Source: a virus
DNA length: 27,506 bases
Virus record (IMG/VR): IMGVR_UViG_3300010158_000271
Location: 1-27,506 of that record
Strand: one strand, 5' to 3'
How positions within the stretch are numbered: position 1 is the stretch's first letter; each line of letters begins with the position of its first letter. Below, one piece after another: positions 24,372-27,506 of this stretch. The notes under the pieces are model-generated. The model was not told the origin of the DNA, made no database searches, and was given only the letters and a program-made list of their open reading frames with translations. The position numbers and the translations under genes are program-made.

Positions 24372-27300
24372 ATGTCAAATCAATATCTTAAACTACGCCG
24401 TAGTTCTGTCCCGAACAAAATACCCGATACCGGTTCTTTAGATTTCGGGGAGTTAGCAATAAATACATACGATGGTTTAGTCTTCATGAAGAAGAGTGGA
24501 TCATCTGGAGAAGAGGTAATTTCTATCGGCAGCGGCGGTGGAGGTGGTACGACAAATACAGGATCTTTAGCAACGACAGGCTCAAATAGATTTAATGGCA
24601 ATCAAACAATAACAGGGTCTATTATATTTAATAGCGGATCTCAAATAACATCGACTTATTACGGTAATACCTATCCTGGATATATTGATATTGTAGCAGG
24701 AGCACCGGGTGGATTTGTTGAATTGCTATCATATAATCAATCATCTTCTGTTAACGTTGACGATTATAGTGTGTATATAACAACAAACTCAGGCTCGTTA
24801 TTTAATTTGTGGGAATTTAAAAATAGTGGTAGATTGATAGCTACTACAGCCGGTGGAATAGAAGCATCTTCATTTACTGGTTCATTATTCGGAACATCAT
24901 CTTATGCTATAAATGCTTTAAGTTCATCATTTGCTTTAACAGCATCTTATTTATCGGGATATGTTTCTCCTTTTCCTTATACAGGAAGTGCTATTATAAC
25001 AGGTAGTTTAGTAGTAACGGGCTCAACATCAATTACAGGAGATATAACAGGATCAAATGCATTATTCACTGGTACAATAACCGCACAAAAACTAGTTGTT
25101 CAAACAGTCACTTCATCAATAGTATATTCTTCTGGTTCAAATATATTTGGTTCTCAATTAACAGATGTTCAATCATTTACCGGTTCATTACGTGTGACAG
25201 GCAGTGGTGATCATTATGTTATGGGTGGAAATGTAGGTATTGGAACAATTGCACCAGCATACAAATTAGATGTATCTGGATCTGCTAGATTAACATCTGG
25301 ATCTCAATTAAGAATAGACGACACTACTGGTGGTAATTATACTAGAATACAAAATCGTGTAATTGGATTTTCAAGAAATAATGGAACAAGTGAAGGTGCG
25401 CAAATAACAGGTGGCGATAATACAATGACTATATATGCCAGAAGTGGTATAACATTACAAGGTGGAGGAGGTGGAGTTAATGTAATGGTTATTAATGACG
25501 AAGGCGGTACAACAGGTAATGGATCAGTATTAATTACAGGAACAAGTACAGCGACCAATTCAGGCTCATTACATATTAGAAACTCAGCTAATACACAAGT
25601 ATTTAAAACGTTCGATGGTGGGTCAGTAGCAATAGGGGCTATAACAACACCAACGGCAACATTACATATAACTGGATCTGCTCCGTCTGGTTCATTAAAT
25701 GTAAATAATATATTATATGTTAGCGGAAGTAATGTAGGTATTGGAACAACATCACCTTTATATACTTTAGACATTAATGGTGCAAACTGGGCCGGATTTA
25801 GAACATCTGTTCCTTTTCAAGTAGAAACAACAGGAAGTAATTATAGATATGGTGCTTTAGTAGTAAATAATGGATATCATACAGGTGGGTTTACTAATAA
25901 TACATTTGACGTATTTTCTATTGGACAAAATACCGGAGTTAATAACGGAGTTGGATTCTTCAGAGTAAATTTAAACGGAGGAAATACAACAGGGTTATAT
26001 GGAGCAGCAGGAAGTAACAATTCATTAGTACATTTAAATGCAACGACTACTTCAACTTTACAAGTTACAGCTCAAAATTCGGGAATAGCATTAATAGGAA
26101 GCACTTCTGGTGCAACTCTTACAACAGTTGCCGCTGGAACAAATCTTGATTTAAGATCAGATAATAATGGTGTATATTCTGGTGGTGGAATAAGATACTA
26201 CTCAAGCCTTAACGGAGCCAATCATTCGCATGTTTGGTATCATAATGCATCTGAACAAATGCGATTGACATATGGTGGTAATTTAGGTATAGGAACAACA
26301 ACCCCAAACGCTAAATTAGATGTATCCGGTAGTATAAATATATCAGGATCAGGAACACAAATACCATTTCAAATAACATCTGGCTCTACGAGTATAATGT
26401 TTGTATCAAGTAGTGGTAATGTAGGTATCGGAACGACAACACCAGCTCAATCATTACATGTAGTTGGAACTATGAGATATGGTAATTTAGCTAACACTAA
26501 TTACTTAGAATTTAATCAAATAGGAGGAGGAACTCAAATATTAAGTAATTCAGGAAAAGAAATTTATTTTTATCCTGAGGGAAATAGTGGTATTGGAATA
26601 ATTAAAACTGCAACAGGGGCGGGTATGTCGATTGGAGCAAGTTATTTTACAACAACTCCTCCTGATAATGGATTACTCGTACAAGGTAATGTTGGAATAG
26701 GAACATCAGGATCCGTTGGTAGATTATTTGTAAACTCATTAGCTAATGCTATAACGGGTTTAACTAATGTTAGATTATATGCTAATACATTTTTTGGAGG
26801 ATATGCAGGTATTAATTTTGATTATGGATTAGCAGTTGGAATGACAGCCGTGGCTCCCATAATACAAGCAATACAATTAACCTCAGCCTCAGCAGATTTA
26901 AGTTTACAACCTTACGGCGGTAATGTAGGTATAGGGGTACAATCACCTGTATATAGATTAAGAATAGATGCATCTGGCTCAGCAAATTCAAGCCTACCAT
27001 TAGCATTAACATCTGTAGATACTAATAATAGAGTTGGTATTTTATTTGGATCATCTAGCATATCTTCGGGCAGACAACATAAATTATATCATAGAGTAAA
27101 TGCAGCTTCAGCAGAATGGTTAATAGACACATCTTCATCATTATCAGCAAATTGGCAATTTTTACCAACAGACGATTCTACTTATGTAGTTCAAATAGTA
27201 GCTCCATTTGCTACAGGGGGAGATGCAAGATTATATGCTGGATCTAAACATAAATCATTAACATTAGGTGCTGGTGGTGCTAATGATCATTTAACAATAA

Positions 27301-27506
27301 GATCTGGTAGTGGGTTTGTAGGTATAGGAACTACCGCACCAAATGCAACTTTAGATGTATCAGGTAGTGCAATAATAAGTGGTTCATTAACTGTAACTCA
27401 AGGAATAACAGGATCTATAACAAATGCTGTAAGTTCATCTTATGCTGCAACTGCATCATATGCTGATAATTTTACTGTAGCAGGTACCATCACCGCACAA
27501 AAATTA
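24372..27506 (+). CDS. Long tail fibre protein with NVGIGT-type repeats, 3'-truncated by the window
   Basis: The frame runs without a stop from the ATG at 24372 to the last base (1045 codons). The N-terminus, MSNQYLKLRRSSVPNKIPDT then GELAINTYDGLVFMKK, resembles the virion-attachment end common in phage fibres. A GGGGG hinge follows. The body holds helical fibre segments (SSSYAINALSSSFALTASYL) and at least seven imperfect repeats of the form GNVGIGTTxPxxxLDVSGS. They start near 25227, 25725, 26277, 26415, 26685, 26922 and 27312. These repeats are known from long trimeric fibres. GTITAQKL occurs at 25071-25094 and again as the last residues of the window, so a second module begins there. The gene product probably binds the host surface; the receptor-binding tip is outside the window. 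Confidence 0.9.
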   Translation, partial: MSNQYLKLRRSSVPNKIPDTGSLDFGELAINTYDGLVFMKKSGSSGEEVISIGSGGGGGTTNTGSLATTGSNRFNGNQTITGSIIFNSGSQITSTYYGNTYPGYIDIVAGAPGGFVELLSYNQSSSVNVDDYSVYITTNSGSLFNLWEFKNSGRLIATTAGGIEASSFTGSLFGTSSYAINALSSSFALTASYLSGYVSPFPYTGSAIITGSLVVTGSTSITGDITGSNALFTGTITAQKLVVQTVTSSIVYSSGSNIFGSQLTDVQSFTGSLRVTGSGDHYVMGGNVGIGTIAPAYKLDVSGSARLTSGSQLRIDDTTGGNYTRIQNRVIGFSRNNGTSEGAQITGGDNTMTIYARSGITLQGGGGGVNVMVINDEGGTTGNGSVLITGTSTATNSGSLHIRNSANTQVFKTFDGGSVAIGAITTPTATLHITGSAPSGSLNVNNILYVSGSNVGIGTTSPLYTLDINGANWAGFRTSVPFQVETTGSNYRYGALVVNNGYHTGGFTNNTFDVFSIGQNTGVNNGVGFFRVNLNGGNTTGLYGAAGSNNSLVHLNATTTSTLQVTAQNSGIALIGSTSGATLTTVAAGTNLDLRSDNNGVYSGGGIRYYSSLNGANHSHVWYHNASEQMRLTYGGNLGIGTTTPNAKLDVSGSINISGSGTQIPFQITSGSTSIMFVSSSGNVGIGTTTPAQSLHVVGTMRYGNLANTNYLEFNQIGGGTQILSNSGKEIYFYPEGNSGIGIIKTATGAGMSIGASYFTTTPPDNGLLVQGNVGIGTSGSVGRLFVNSLANAITGLTNVRLYANTFFGGYAGINFDYGLAVGMTAVAPIIQAIQLTSASADLSLQPYGGNVGIGVQSPVYRLRIDASGSANSSLPLALTSVDTNNRVGILFGSSSISSGRQHKLYHRVNAASAEWLIDTSSSLSANWQFLPTDDSTYVVQIVAPFATGGDARLYAGSKHKSLTLGAGGANDHLTIRSGSGFVGIGTTAPNATLDVSGSAIISGSLTVTQGITGSITNAVSSSYAATASYADNFTVAGTITAQKL

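Noticed and set aside
26333-26340. TATAAATA inside the fibre gene as a promoter
   Set aside because: It encodes part of SINISG in frame, and no start codon lies at the usual distance.
24380-27012. Minus-strand frames opposite the fibre gene, including 145 codons at 25337-25774
   Set aside because: They are Pro/Val-rich translations antisense to Gly/Thr-rich fibre repeats. The + frame is unbroken for 1045 codons with recognisable repeats.
25200-27506. CRISPR array or diversity-generating repeat in the fibre region
   Set aside because: The repeats are imperfect, unevenly spaced and in frame as protein repeats. No reverse transcriptase or template repeat is seen.

Overview
This is a late-gene segment of an AT-rich tailed phage of the T4 superfamily. 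All recognised genes lie on the + strand and are tightly packed. The T4-type head set is clear: terminase large subunit (gp17), portal (gp20), prohead protease (gp21), scaffold (gp22) and major capsid protein (gp23). It is accompanied by a PhoH-type ATPase, neck and tail-completion candidates, and long fibre proteins. Almost no start codon is preceded by a Shine-Dalgarno sequence; most have an A/T-rich leader instead. One exported protein has a signal peptide ending in a Gln-type junction. Both traits, with the low GC, suggest a Bacteroidota (flavobacterial) host. That host assignment is an inference.

Layout. 1-2715: the 3' part of one long gene encoding an Mre11/SbcD (gp47-like) region joined in frame to a complete Rad50/SbcC (gp46-like) region. 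2746-4920: a large beta-rich structural or fibre protein. 4936-7494: an 852-residue protein with a HIGH-family nucleotidylyltransferase followed by two DNA-polymerase-beta-type nucleotidyltransferase motif sets. 7537-8827: a Cys4 zinc-binding protein and two small membrane or exported proteins with spanin-like features. 8829-12335: gp17 and gp20. 12391-16570: seven genes of head or prohead-core character around gp21, closed by a terminator. 16784-19542: gp22 and gp23, with hairpin terminators on both sides. 19756-20751: phoH and two short coupled genes, followed by a hairpin. 20820-24053: gp13-, gp14- and gp15-like neck and tail-completion candidates. 24065-27506: a short fibre-type protein and a long fibre protein that is still open at the window edge.

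How they fit together. TerL packages DNA through the portal into a shell of gp23 built on gp22 and other core proteins. gp21 then cleaves proteins at (L/I)-x-E sites, which occur near the termini of most head proteins here. Neck proteins close the head and the fibres bind the host. The tail sheath and tube genes (gp18/gp19), which sit between genes 17 and 20 in T4, are not in this window.

No gap exceeds 300 bases. The two longest are 16571-16783 and 19543-19755, each 213 bases, holding terminators and AT-rich candidate promoter sequence. I saw no tRNA, CRISPR array, insertion sequence or convincing minus-strand gene.
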